DNA of 48,692 nucleotides from contig JAHBWH010000048.1 in the NCBI GenBank assembly GCA_019637115.1, positions 1-48,692 of the forward strand. Reading direction: 5' to 3'. How positions within the stretch are numbered: the first letter of the stretch is position 1; each line of letters opens with the position of its first letter. The notes beneath the pieces were generated by a model that did no database searches, was not told the DNA's origin, and saw only the letters and a program-made list of their open reading frames with translations. The position numbers and the translations under genes were made by a program. Source of the DNA: Myxococcales bacterium (GTDB lineage Bacteria; Myxococcota_A; Polyangia; Polyangiales; Houyiibacteriaceae). This document shows positions 17,531-25,850 of the stretch, piece after piece.

Positions 17531-19678
17531 ATGCGCGCATCGGATCTCCTCGGACCGAGTGGCCCTCTGGCTCGGACGATCCCGGGCTACGAGCATCGGC
17601 CGAGCCAGATGCAGATGGCGGATGCCGTCGAGGAGGCGCTCGATCGCGACGAGGTGCTGCTCGTCGAGGCGGGCACGGGCACCGGCAAGACCTGGGCCTA
17701 CCTCGTGCCCGCGATCCTCAGCGGGCGACGGGTGGTGATCTCTACGGGGACGCGCGCCTTGCAGGACCAGATCATGGAGCGGGATCTTCCCGCGCTCGCG
17801 GCGCACCTCGGGCTCGAGGTGCGCGCCGCGTGCATGAAGGGTCTGCAGAACTACCTCTGCTTGCGGCGCCTCGAGCTCTTCCGCGGCTCGCCCGAAGCGA
17901 TGCGCCCCGAGGTGAGCCGGCAGCTCCGCGTGGTCGACGAGTGGCGCGGGTGGACGGCGAGCGGCGACCGCGCCGACCTCCCGCTGCCGGAGGACGCGAG
18001 CGTTTGGCCCCACGTGCAGAGCGGGCCCGACACGCGCGTCGGCGCGCGGTGCGCGCACTTCGACGCTTGCTTCGTCACCAAGATGCGCCGCGCCGCGGAG
18101 CGCGCGCAGATCGTCGTGGTCAACCACCACCTCTTCTTCGCCGACCTCGCGCTGCGCGGTGACGGCAGCGCCGGCGGCTCGGTCTTGCCGCGCTACGACG
18201 CGGTCATCTTCGACGAAGCCCATCAGGTCGACGAGGTCGCGACGCTCTTCTTCGGGGCGTCGGTCAGCAGCGGTCAGGTCGACCGCCTCGCGCAGGACGC
18301 GACCCGCGCGCTCGTCGCCGCGAAGGATCCGTCGCCGCTGCCCGAGTCGCTCCGCGCCGCCGCGGCCGCCTTCTTCGTGGCGCTCCCCGCGCCGCGCGAG
18401 GGCCAAGACCGGGTCCCGCTCGAGCGCGCGCACTTCGACGCGACGCTCGAGGCGCGCTACTTCGCGCTCGACGACGCGCTCGAGGCCCTCGGCGCGCACG
18501 CCGCGCGCCGCGTGATGGAGGCGCACGACGACGGGCTGGCGCAGGTCGCCAAGCGCTGCGGCGCGATGCGCGACGACCTCGCGCGGATCACGGAGGCGGC
18601 CGCGGGTCAGAGCGTCGCGTGGCTCTCTCGGCGCGGCGCCGGCCTCGCGATCGGCGTCAGCCCCATCGACGTCAGCCGCATCTTGCAGCGCGAGCTCTTC
18701 GCGCACGGCGGCCTCGGCGTGGCCGGCGGCGCCCGCGCGGTCGCCGTGGTGCTCACGAGCGCCACGCTGACCACCGGCGGCTCGTTCGACTACCTCGCGC
18801 GGAAACTCGGGCTCCTCGGCTCTGGCGCGGACGACGCAGTCGACGCGGACGACGCGGTCGACGCGGTCGACGCGGTCGAGGTGGTCGACGATGTGCGCGG
18901 CGACGAGGGACCCGCCGCCGACGCGATCGACAGCGACGGGATCGACACCGACGCGAACGACGGCGATACGAAGCGCGCTCGCATCGATCGTTTCGATCAC
19001 GCGAGCACCTACCGCACGCTCGCGTTGCCTTCGCCCTTCGACTACCCCTCGCAGGCGGGCCTCTACGTCCCCGAGCGCATGCCCGACCCACGGGACGCGC
19101 GCTACGTCGACGCCGCGACCGCCGAGATCCTCGGCCTCGTCGCGATCACCGACGGCGGCGCCTTCGTCCTCTGCACGAGCTTCCGTCAGATGCACGCGCT
19201 CGCGCAGGCGTGCCGGCCCACCCTCGTCGACCGCGGCTACCCGGTGCTCGTCCAAGGAGAGCGCCCGAAGGCCGCGACGCTCGAGCGCTTTCGCGAGTCG
19301 GGCGACGCCGTGCTCTTCGCCACCTCGAGCTTCTGGGAGGGCGTCGACGTCCCCGGACGCGCGCTGCGCCTCGTCGTCATCGACAAGCTGCCCTTCGAGG
19401 TGCCCACCGATCCCCTCGTGCGCGCGCGCTGCGAGCGCCTCGAAGCCCGTGGGGGAAAGCCCTTCATGGACCTGCTCGTCCCGTCCGCCGCGCTCTCGCT
19501 CAAGCAAGGCTTCGGGCGGCTCATCCGTTCGCGAGAGGATCGCGGCATCGTGACCATCCTCGACTCGCGCCTGGTGAAGAAAGGCTACGGTCGCGTGTTC
19601 TTGCGCAGCCTCCCCGACGCGAGCCGGCTCTACTCCCAGGCCGAGGCGAAGTCGTTCTGGGAGGACGGGTGCCGATGA
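17531..19678 (+). CDS. DinG/XPD-type ATP-dependent helicase
   Basis: 715-residue superfamily 2 helicase of the DinG/YoaA type, which unwinds damaged or structured DNA 5' to 3' and carries a 4Fe-4S cluster. Motif I is EAGTGTGKTWAY (about residues 48-59). Four cysteines in the right place for the cluster are AACMKGLQNYLC and, ~75 residues on, ARCAHFDAC. The DEAH motif is VIFDEAHQVDE (about residue 230). Helicase-C motifs are VLCTSFRQM, SFWEGVDVPG (motif V) and QGFGRLIRSREDRG (motif VI). Between the two helicase halves (about residues 433-480) is an acidic low-complexity insert of Asp/Ala/Val repeats not usual in the family. The ATG at 17531 is chosen; no strong ribosome site was seen. Confidence 0.9.
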   Translation: MRASDLLGPSGPLARTIPGYEHRPSQMQMADAVEEALDRDEVLLVEAGTGTGKTWAYLVPAILSGRRVVISTGTRALQDQIMERDLPALAAHLGLEVRAACMKGLQNYLCLRRLELFRGSPEAMRPEVSRQLRVVDEWRGWTASGDRADLPLPEDASVWPHVQSGPDTRVGARCAHFDACFVTKMRRAAERAQIVVVNHHLFFADLALRGDGSAGGSVLPRYDAVIFDEAHQVDEVATLFFGASVSSGQVDRLAQDATRALVAAKDPSPLPESLRAAAAAFFVALPAPREGQDRVPLERAHFDATLEARYFALDDALEALGAHAARRVMEAHDDGLAQVAKRCGAMRDDLARITEAAAGQSVAWLSRRGAGLAIGVSPIDVSRILQRELFAHGGLGVAGGARAVAVVLTSATLTTGGSFDYLARKLGLLGSGADDAVDADDAVDAVDAVEVVDDVRGDEGPAADAIDSDGIDTDANDGDTKRARIDRFDHASTYRTLALPSPFDYPSQAGLYVPERMPDPRDARYVDAATAEILGLVAITDGGAFVLCTSFRQMHALAQACRPTLVDRGYPVLVQGERPKAATLERFRESGDAVLFATSSFWEGVDVPGRALRLVVIDKLPFEVPTDPLVRARCERLEARGGKPFMDLLVPSAALSLKQGFGRLIRSREDRGIVTILDSRLVKKGYGRVFLRSLPDASRLYSQAEAKSFWEDGCR
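18826..18975 (+). repeat. GACGCGGTC-type coding microsatellite in the helicase gene
   Basis: Imperfect 9-12-bp repeats built on GACGACGCGGTC and GACGCGGTC encode an acidic stretch (AVDADDAVDAVDAVEVVDD and more Asp-rich sequence after it). The unit length keeps the frame open. The insert lies between the helicase lobes, where it should form an unstructured loop. Confidence 0.7.
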
Positions 19679-19756
19679 CGGATCACGTCCTACACGTGTG
19701 ATCTGGCGCAGCACGCGACAGATGAAATGCGCGCCCGATCGCGCTATCACCGGCGC

Positions 19757-20257
19757 GTGCTGACCCCGATGGTTCGCTGGGCTCTCGCCGCGTCGTGTCT
19801 CGGCTTCGGTCTGCGAGAGGTGCTGAACGACCGCTGGCAGGGACTGGGCTTCGCGCTCGTGGGCCTCGCCCTCATGGCCGGGCACTTCCTCTTCGGCTCG
19901 GTGCGGCTCGCGTTCTTCTCGCTCCGGCGCGGCGACCTCGCGCGGGCGCAGCGCCTCCTCGAGCGCTCTCCGACTCGCTTCCACACGCGAGAGACGCGCG
20001 GCTACTACCACTGGGTGCGGGCGGCGCTGGCCGAGGCGCGCGGCACCCTGCCCGAGGCGCGCGACGAGCTGCAGACCGCGCTCGGCCACCGGCTCCGCGG
20101 CGACACCGACCGCGTGCTCGCCCTCGGCACGCTCGCGGCGATCCACGCCAAGCTAGGCGAGCGCAAGGAGGCGCGTCAGCGCCTCGAAGAGGCCGACGCG
20201 CTCGGGCCGGACGTGCGCGTGCGTGCGCTCCTCGCGAAGGTCCGCGCGCAGATCTGA
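19757..20257 (+). CDS. Small membrane-anchored TPR-like protein
   Basis: About 166 residues. Two hydrophobic segments near the N-terminus (WALAASCLGFGL and GLGFALVGLALMAGHFLFG) are followed by a soluble helical part (about residues 60-166) with TPR-like helix pairs: RGDLARAQRLLERSPTRF, GYYHWVRAALAEARGTLPEARDEL and LGTLAAIHAKLGERKEARQRLEEA. These align with the small-residue and alanine positions of TPR motifs. A scaffold or assembly role at the membrane is plausible but unknown. GTG at 19757 was chosen; ATG at 19769 is four codons in and equally possible. It is convergent with the phosphatase gene, with only 3 bases between the stops. Confidence 0.6.
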   Translation: MLTPMVRWALAASCLGFGLREVLNDRWQGLGFALVGLALMAGHFLFGSVRLAFFSLRRGDLARAQRLLERSPTRFHTRETRGYYHWVRAALAEARGTLPEARDELQTALGHRLRGDTDRVLALGTLAAIHAKLGERKEARQRLEEADALGPDVRVRALLAKVRAQI

Positions 20258-20260
20258 GCG

Positions 20261-20902
20261 TTACGAGCCCAAGAGTGAGAGCAGGTCCTCGGGAGCGTCG
20301 AGCACACGCTCGGCGCCGGCGGGCGCGAGGGACTCGGCGCGGAAGCCCCACGAGACGCCGATCGGGCGCATCCCCGCGCGACGGCCGGTCTCGATGTCCA
20401 CCTCGGTGTCGCCGACGAACGCGCACTCGCTCGGGGACAAACCGAGCCCCTCGGCGATCGTGAGCGCGACGGTGGGATCGGGCTTGATGGGCGCCGACGG
20501 CCGGGCGCCGAGCACGGCGACGAAGGGGACGTCCGGGAAGTAGTGCCCAATGACGGCGACGGTCGGCTCGTGCGGCTTGTTCGAGAGGACCGCGACCGGC
20601 ACCCGCCGCGCCACGAGGGCGTGGAGGAGCTGCGGCACCCCCTCGTAGGGGCGCGTCGCGCCGTGGAGGCCGCGGCCGTAATAACGCGCGCGAAAGTCGG
20701 CGAGGAGCGCGTCCTGGTCGCCGTCGGGGGCGGCGCGCCGGATGAGGTCGCGGGCTCCCCAACCGACGAGGCGTCGGTAGGCGTCGAGCGGATGGGTGGG
20801 GAGACCCGCCGCCGAGAGGACCTCGTTCATCGCCAACGCGATGTCTTCCAGGGTGTCCAGGAGCGTCCCGTCGAGATCGAAGACCACACCACGCACGAAC
20901 AT
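20261..20902 (-). CDS. gph: HAD-family hydrolase, phosphoglycolate phosphatase-like
   Basis: 213-residue HAD phosphatase. Motif I is VVFDLDGTLLDT (nucleophile Asp in FDLDG), motif II is VLSNKP, motif III is the Lys in APIKPDP, and motif IV is FVGDTEVDIETGRRAG. A helical cap lies between motifs I and II (about residues 15-85), as in Gph/PGP enzymes that dephosphorylate 2-phosphoglycolate. Length and motif spacing fit Gph, but HAD substrate specificity cannot be read reliably, so other small phosphate esters are possible. The ATG at 20902 is preferred because motif I then starts at residue 7-8, as usual. It lies 87 bases downstream of the radical-SAM gene on the same strand and may or may not belong to that cluster. 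Confidence 0.8.
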   Translation of the reverse strand: MFVRGVVFDLDGTLLDTLEDIALAMNEVLSAAGLPTHPLDAYRRLVGWGARDLIRRAAPDGDQDALLADFRARYYGRGLHGATRPYEGVPQLLHALVARRVPVAVLSNKPHEPTVAVIGHYFPDVPFVAVLGARPSAPIKPDPTVALTIAEGLGLSPSECAFVGDTEVDIETGRRAGMRPIGVSWGFRAESLAPAGAERVLDAPEDLLSLLGS

Positions 20903-20989
20903 CGCGCCCCATGGTGTGCGACGCGATGCGCAGGGGCAAACGCAAGACGTGCGACGAGACGGTCGCGGCGCGTTCGTCACCTCACGCGG

Positions 20990-21928
20990 TCACAGGTCGT
21001 AGGGGAGGAGGCGAGGCCGAAGCTCGCCATCGCCATGGCGCCCCACATAGTCGGCCCGCACGCCGTTGCACTCGCCACGCAGCGCACAGCCCTCGCACCG
21101 CGGCGTGAAGGTCCCCCCCTCGATGGCCGACTCCTCGAGCCGAAAGCGGTGCCCGCTCGCGTCGTGGACCACGAGCCCGAGGGCAGGGGCGTAGAAGCGC
21201 GCGCGCGGATCGTCCAGCGTGCACGGGGGCGAGTGGAGCGAGACGACGTGCTCGGGTTCTGCCGAGAGGCCGAGCGCCAGGGCCGCCTCCACCCCCGCAG
21301 CGACCTCGGACCAGCGCGGCTCCTCGGCCAGCGCCTCGGCGTCGCTCGGGTCGGGCGCCATCATCCACACGCGGAAGCGATCCACCCCGCGCTCGTGCAG
21401 CGCCCGGACCATCTCGGGGATCTGCGCGCTCGCGGATCGGTAGACGAGCAGATCCGCCTCCGCCCCCAGCCCGTGCGCGCGCACGTGCTCGAGCGCGCGT
21501 TGCAAGAGCTCGAAGGCCCCCTCGGCGCGCGAGAGGCGATCGTGCGTCGCCGCGTCCGGCCCCTTCACCGAGAACGAGACCTCGGTCAGCCCGGCGGCGG
21601 CCAGGCGCGCGACGAGCTCCTCGTACGCCAGCATCGCGCCGTTCGTTTGCAGCCGGATCCGCGAGAAGCCGCGGCGCCGCGCCTCCCGCACGAGCGGCAG
21701 CAGGTCCGCGCGCAGGGTGGGCTCCCCGCCGCCGATCCAGAGCTGCGCGATGCCCTCGCGCCGCGCCTGCGCCATCGCGCGGACCATCGCCCGCGCGTCG
21801 AGCGCGGGCCCCGCGTCGGTCGCGCCGCAGCCGAGGCAGCGGTGGTTGCAGCGATAGTCGGGCGTGAGCTCGAGCCAGCCCGACGTCTCGGACGACGCGC
21901 CGGCCGCGATCGGGAGGCGCCCGCTCAC
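20990..21928 (-). CDS. Radical-SAM enzyme with C-terminal auxiliary-cluster motif
   Basis: 312-residue radical-SAM protein. The 4Fe-4S/SAM motif is C-x3-C-x2-C at residues 27, 31 and 34 (YRCNHRCLGCG). The glycine-rich SAM contact is WIGGGEPTLR, then RIRLQTNGAML. The C-terminus holds PPCTL (about residue 233) and C-x2-C-x5-C at 278, 281 and 287 (RCEGCALRGECNGV), which should bind a second Fe-S cluster, as in SPASM/twitch-type enzymes. The GTG start at 21928 overlaps the stop of the double radical-SAM gene (GTGA), so the two are translationally coupled and probably act together. A peptide or small-molecule substrate is unknown. The same C-terminal signature recurs in four other modules of this locus. 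Confidence 0.85.
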   Translation of the reverse strand: MSGRLPIAAGASSETSGWLELTPDYRCNHRCLGCGATDAGPALDARAMVRAMAQARREGIAQLWIGGGEPTLRADLLPLVREARRRGFSRIRLQTNGAMLAYEELVARLAAAGLTEVSFSVKGPDAATHDRLSRAEGAFELLQRALEHVRAHGLGAEADLLVYRSASAQIPEMVRALHERGVDRFRVWMMAPDPSDAEALAEEPRWSEVAAGVEAALALGLSAEPEHVVSLHSPPCTLDDPRARFYAPALGLVVHDASGHRFRLEESAIEGGTFTPRCEGCALRGECNGVRADYVGRHGDGELRPRLLPYDL

Positions 21929-24258
21929 TCCACAGCGCTCGCGCCCTCATCGACCGCTGGCTTCTTGCGGACGAGGTCCTCCGGCGCGACGAGCCACGGG
22001 GGCTCGGGGACCGAGTCGAGCTCGTAGAAGCCGCCGCAGAAGACCGCGCGCGTGCAGGTGGCGCAGGCGGGCTTCCGCACCCGCCGCTCGGCGAGGTACT
22101 CGGCGAGGTTCACGTCCTCGTTGTTCACGAAGATCATGTGCCGCGCGAGCTTGAGCAGGTCGCCCTCGAGGTGGTCTTCGTAGCCCGGCATGAAACAGAA
22201 GGGCAGGTTGATGACCTGCACCTTCATGCGGCCCTTCCAGCGGTCGATCACGCCGCGCGTGACGGAGGCGGCGTGCTCGACGTCCGGCGCGATCATGCGC
22301 GTCGCGCGGCCGAAGGGCGTGAGGAATTGGACGTTGATCCACCGAAGCCCGAGGTCCCACGCGAGCTGCGTGAGCTGCTCGAGCTGCGCCGTATTGCTCT
22401 TCGTGAGCGTGACGTTCATCCCGAGCTCGACGCCGGGCGGCGCGTGACGGGCGCAGTTGCGGATGCCGGCGGTCGTCTGCTCGAAGGCCTCGGCGACGCC
22501 GACCTGCTGCGCGTGGGAGCGCGCGTCCGCGCCGTGCACCGAGAAGAGGAGCGTCGTCAGCCCGGAGCGGACGAGCTTGCGCGCGTAGTCCTCGTAGTAG
22601 GCCATGCGGCCGTTCGTCGTGACGTTGATGCGCTCGTAGCCGATCGCGCGCGCGTAGCGCACGGTGCCGATGAGGTCGGGGTGGAGCGTCGGCTCGCCGC
22701 CGTCGAAGTCGACCATCGTCACGCCGCGCGCGCGGTAGTCGCGGAGGTGCGCGCGCTGGCTCTCGGTGTGCCCGTGCAGTTGCGTCCGCGTCCCGACCGC
22801 GCAGAAGGTGCAGCGGTTGTTGCAGGCGTAGGTGAGGTTGACGATCAACTTCTCGGGCCCGCTCGACGCCTGCAGGCGCCGGTCGAAGGTCCACTTGAAC
22901 TGTCGCAGCTCGTCGAGCGGGATCTCGCCCGCGCGCTCCTCGTCGCGCGAGGGGCCGTGTTGGAAGGCGGGGCCCCAATCGTCGACGACGGGCAAGCTCC
23001 GGCCGCGGGCGAGGACCGCCGCGGCGAGCGGGGTGCCCGGCAGCGGGGTCGCGTATTGCACCGCCGGGAACGCGCCGAAGCGGTCCCAGAGATCCATCGC
23101 GAAGCCGAGCGTCTCGTTGATCTCCTCGCGGCGCTCCCCTGGCAGCCCGATCATGTAGTGGACGAGCAGCGGCACTTCTGCTGCGTGGGCCTCCTCGGCG
23201 ACGCGCACGATGTCGGCGAGGTCGAGCTGCTTGCGGACCACCTCGGACACGACCCGCTTCGAGCCGCTCTCCGCGCTCACGCTGACGGTCGTGATCCGGC
23301 CCCTCATCGCGTCGAGGTGGTGGCGACGCAGATAGTCCGCGCGCATCCCGTTCGGGATCTCGATCGCCAGGTCGAGCTCTTCCACCGCGCCGAGGAAGGC
23401 GTCGAAGTGCCGCTCGTTGACGTTGACCAGCTCGTCCAGCACGAAGAGCCGCGTCGGCCCGTGGCGTGCGACGAGCGCGCGCATCGCCTCCACGAGGCGC
23501 TCGGCCGACGGGCGGCGCTGCTTCTTCGGCTCACCAGGGACACGCTCGGGGTTCGAGCTGCAGTGGAGGCACGCGAAGGGGCACCCCCGCGACGTGACGA
23601 AGGGCAACGTGCGCCCGTCGATGGGGAACGCCCACCCCGCGCGCCCGAGGTTGGCCACCACGCGCTCGTGGAAGCGGAAGTAGGCGTCGAGGTCGATCCG
23701 GTCCCACGCGGGCAGCGGGAGGTCGTCGAGCCGCGGCGAGGTCCCGCGGTGCACACCAGGCGCGAAGTCGTGGAGGAGCGCCGGGACGGTCACCTCGGCC
23801 TCGTACTTCACGTAGGCGGCGACCTCGGGGTAGGCCTCGAGCACGGCCTCGCCGGGCACCTCGACGTAGTGCTGGCCCGATTGGTGGCAGTCGGCGAGCA
23901 CGACGCGAGGGACCCCTCGGGCGACGAGGCCTTCGAGGAGCGCCGCGAGCACATCGTCTCGATGCGGCGGGCGGTGGAAGGGCGTGTAGGCGACGACGAC
24001 CACCTCGATGAAGCCCTTCGCGCCAGCGGCGGCGTCGTACGCCGAGAGGACGTCGTCCACGCTCGCGCCGAGGTGCGCGCGGCCGTCGTCGCGCCATCGC
24101 AGTGTGCTGCCAGGCAAGGCGAAGGCGTCGACCACGGGGGCGTCGAGCACGGCCGCGAGCTGAAGGGCGCCGAGGTCCGAGAAGTAGGGGTAGTCGATGA
24201 AGTCCCGCGCGACGGTGGTCGGCGGGTGGAGCACCAAGACGCGCGTGCTTCCGGACAT
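21925..24258 (-). CDS. Tandem radical-SAM protein: B12-binding-like domain + radical-SAM + radical-SAM
   Basis: 777-residue fusion. Residues 1-190 look like the cobalamin-binding-like domain of class B radical-SAM enzymes (VLVLHPPTTVARDF at the start; D-x-H-x2-G at residues 123-128, though late for a canonical B12 motif). The first radical-SAM core has C-x3-C-x2-C at 226, 230 and 233 (SRGCPFACLHCSS), with FVLDELVNVNERHFDAF, SVSAESGSKRVV and MIGLPGERREE typical of B12-type family members. The second core begins near residue 470 with C479, C483 and C486 (YACNNRCTFCAVG), VDFDGGEPTLHPD and NVTTNGRM, and ends with LPFCFMPGY and ACATCTRAVFCGG, the auxiliary motif shared across the locus. The ATG at 24258 was chosen; GTG at 24273 is possible. 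Reaction unknown; the second half may process the product of the first. Confidence 0.85.
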   Translation of the reverse strand: MSGSTRVLVLHPPTTVARDFIDYPYFSDLGALQLAAVLDAPVVDAFALPGSTLRWRDDGRAHLGASVDDVLSAYDAAAGAKGFIEVVVVAYTPFHRPPHRDDVLAALLEGLVARGVPRVVLADCHQSGQHYVEVPGEAVLEAYPEVAAYVKYEAEVTVPALLHDFAPGVHRGTSPRLDDLPLPAWDRIDLDAYFRFHERVVANLGRAGWAFPIDGRTLPFVTSRGCPFACLHCSSNPERVPGEPKKQRRPSAERLVEAMRALVARHGPTRLFVLDELVNVNERHFDAFLGAVEELDLAIEIPNGMRADYLRRHHLDAMRGRITTVSVSAESGSKRVVSEVVRKQLDLADIVRVAEEAHAAEVPLLVHYMIGLPGERREEINETLGFAMDLWDRFGAFPAVQYATPLPGTPLAAAVLARGRSLPVVDDWGPAFQHGPSRDEERAGEIPLDELRQFKWTFDRRLQASSGPEKLIVNLTYACNNRCTFCAVGTRTQLHGHTESQRAHLRDYRARGVTMVDFDGGEPTLHPDLIGTVRYARAIGYERINVTTNGRMAYYEDYARKLVRSGLTTLLFSVHGADARSHAQQVGVAEAFEQTTAGIRNCARHAPPGVELGMNVTLTKSNTAQLEQLTQLAWDLGLRWINVQFLTPFGRATRMIAPDVEHAASVTRGVIDRWKGRMKVQVINLPFCFMPGYEDHLEGDLLKLARHMIFVNNEDVNLAEYLAERRVRKPACATCTRAVFCGGFYELDSVPEPPWLVAPEDLVRKKPAVDEGASAVE

Positions 24259-24533
24259 CCGCGCCAGTGTCACCGATCTCGAGCCGGCGCGCGAGCGACG
24301 GCGCCGCGGACATCCGCTACCCTCGAGTCACCGCCGTCGTCACAGGATCCTCCGTCGACGCGCGCCACCCGGCTCTCCGCCGGCGGGGTCTCTCCCGCCG
24401 GCGGCAGCCCAGCTCCCCCGTCGCTGCCCAACCACCGGTCTCCCCGTCGACGCCTGCCCGTCTCCCTGAGATTCCAGCCGCGCTCTCCAGTGGTGCCCCC
24501 CACCCATCTCTCCGGCGCCCCTCACGTCTCCCG
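24259..24533. promoter_or_regulatory. Divergent spacer between radical-SAM genes
   Basis: 275 bases between the tandem radical-SAM gene (minus) and the SPL-like radical-SAM gene (plus). It contains two copies of a CGCCGGCGG word about 20 bases apart around 24380-24405, capable of a short hairpin. The plus-strand frame of the SPL-like gene is open across the whole region, but the encoded Pro/Ser/Arg-rich sequence does not look like protein. Promoters for both genes should lie here; none can be assigned by eye. Confidence 0.35.
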
Positions 24534-25700
24534 ATGGACCTCGACGCCCACCTGCTCGCCCTGCTCGCGCCGACCCGCCCCGGCGAGGCGCTCTTTCCGG
24601 GGGTCGTCCTCGAGCGCGTGAGCTCCGAGGCGGGGTGGCGCGTGACCGTGAGCGTGAGCGCGGGCGTCGGGCGCCGAGAGGTCCACCTCGACGTCGAGCC
24701 CTTCGACGACGCGCGCCCCTTCGCCGCGCGGACCGAGCGCCTCGCGTTCAGCTACCGCCTCGGGCGCGGCGGACCCGAGGTCGACCCCGCGCTCGGTCGC
24801 CGGCTCTGCGCCGCGATCGCCCATCGCGTCGCGCCGCGCGAGGCCGCGGTGCTCGCGCAGATGGCCGCCGAGGCGGCGCGCGCGCGCGAAGAGGACGGGG
24901 CGCGCGTGCGCGACGTGCGCGTGCGCCGCGCGCTCGAGCCGCTTGGCACGCCCGAGGCGCGCTACTTCGGGCTGACCCCCTACGCAGGGTGCGTCATCGG
25001 CTGCCGCTTCTGTTACGCGCAGTCGCGCCTCCGTGCGGTGCGGCGGCTCGAAGGGCTCGACGACGTCCGATGGGGCTCGTACGTGGACGTGCGCGTCGAC
25101 CTGCCCGAGCGCCTCGCCGAGGAGCTCCTCACGACACCCGCCCACGCGATCAAGCTCTGCCCGATCCTGAGCGACCCCTACCAACCGATCGAGGCGCGGC
25201 GAGGGATCACGCGGGCCTGCCTCGAGGTGATCCGCGACGCCCCACAAAGCCCGACGGTCCTCGTGCTGACCCGCTCGTCGCTCGTGCTCCGCGATGTCGC
25301 GCTGCTGGCGTCGATCGCCGGGGCGCACGCCGGGGTCTCGCTGCCGACCTGCGACGACGAGGTGCGGCGTCACTTCGAGCCCCGCGCGACCCCCATCGAG
25401 GAGCGGCTCGACGTGCTGCGGACCCTCCGCGCCCAGGGCGTGCGCACCTTCGCGATCGTTCAACCGATCCTGCCGGGCCCGCTCGACCGCTTGGCGGACC
25501 AGCTCGCCGAGACGGTCGAGAGCGTGCGCATCGACGTGCTCCACGGGGTCGAGGGTGCCGCAGCGGACTTCGCCGACCCGCGGCACGCGCGCGCCGCCGA
25601 TCCCGCGTGGCAGCGCGCGCAGTCGGAGGCCCTCGACGCGGCGCTCCGAGCGCGGGGTGTGAAGGTATGGCGCGGAGAGCTCCCTCCCGCCGAGCCCTGA
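24534..25700 (+). CDS. Radical-SAM protein of the spore-photoproduct-lyase-like (SPL) class
   Basis: 388 residues. The C-terminal two thirds form a radical-SAM domain with C-x3-C-x2-C at about residues 153, 157 and 160 (YAGCVIGCRFCYAQ). The aromatic residue following the third cysteine and the later IKLCPILSDPYQPIEA and GITRACLEVI are characteristic of the SPL/Rv2578c-like family (CYA ... DPYQP). The N-terminal ~130 residues are a distinct domain with beta-type sequence (WRVTVSVSAGVGRREVHLDVEPFDD) that I do not recognise. The family is named for thymine-dimer repair in spores, but many members occur in non-sporing bacteria with unknown substrates. It stands alone on the plus strand inside the radical-SAM locus. 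Confidence 0.75.
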   Translation: MDLDAHLLALLAPTRPGEALFPGVVLERVSSEAGWRVTVSVSAGVGRREVHLDVEPFDDARPFAARTERLAFSYRLGRGGPEVDPALGRRLCAAIAHRVAPREAAVLAQMAAEAARAREEDGARVRDVRVRRALEPLGTPEARYFGLTPYAGCVIGCRFCYAQSRLRAVRRLEGLDDVRWGSYVDVRVDLPERLAEELLTTPAHAIKLCPILSDPYQPIEARRGITRACLEVIRDAPQSPTVLVLTRSSLVLRDVALLASIAGAHAGVSLPTCDDEVRRHFEPRATPIEERLDVLRTLRAQGVRTFAIVQPILPGPLDRLADQLAETVESVRIDVLHGVEGAAADFADPRHARAADPAWQRAQSEALDAALRARGVKVWRGELPPAEP

Positions 25701-25732
25701 GCGGTCACCTCGAACGAACGGCCAAGACCTCG

Positions 25733-25850
25733 GTGTTACGAGGCCAGCGCGTCCGCGCGCCGTCGGCGTTACGCGGCCCGTCCACGCGCCGTCGGTGTTA
25801 CGAGGCCGGCGCGTCCACGCGCCGTCGGTGTCACGGGGCCGGCGCGCCCA
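25733..25850. repeat. 33-bp tandem repeat derived from the 3' end of the next gene
   Basis: About three and a half units of 33 bp (minus-strand reading GCGCCGGCCTCGTAACACCG followed by ACGGCGCGTGGAC). The first unit overlaps the last codons and stop of the glycosyltransferase gene at 25831. The following units each keep a stop codon (TAA) at the same place. Some units carry point differences (GGGCCGCG for GCCGGCCTCG). Confidence 0.85.

Noticed and set aside
20261-20902. HAD phosphatase as a certain member of the radical-SAM locus
   Set aside because: It is on the same strand and close by, but phosphoglycolate phosphatases are common housekeeping genes. There is no overlap or other link.
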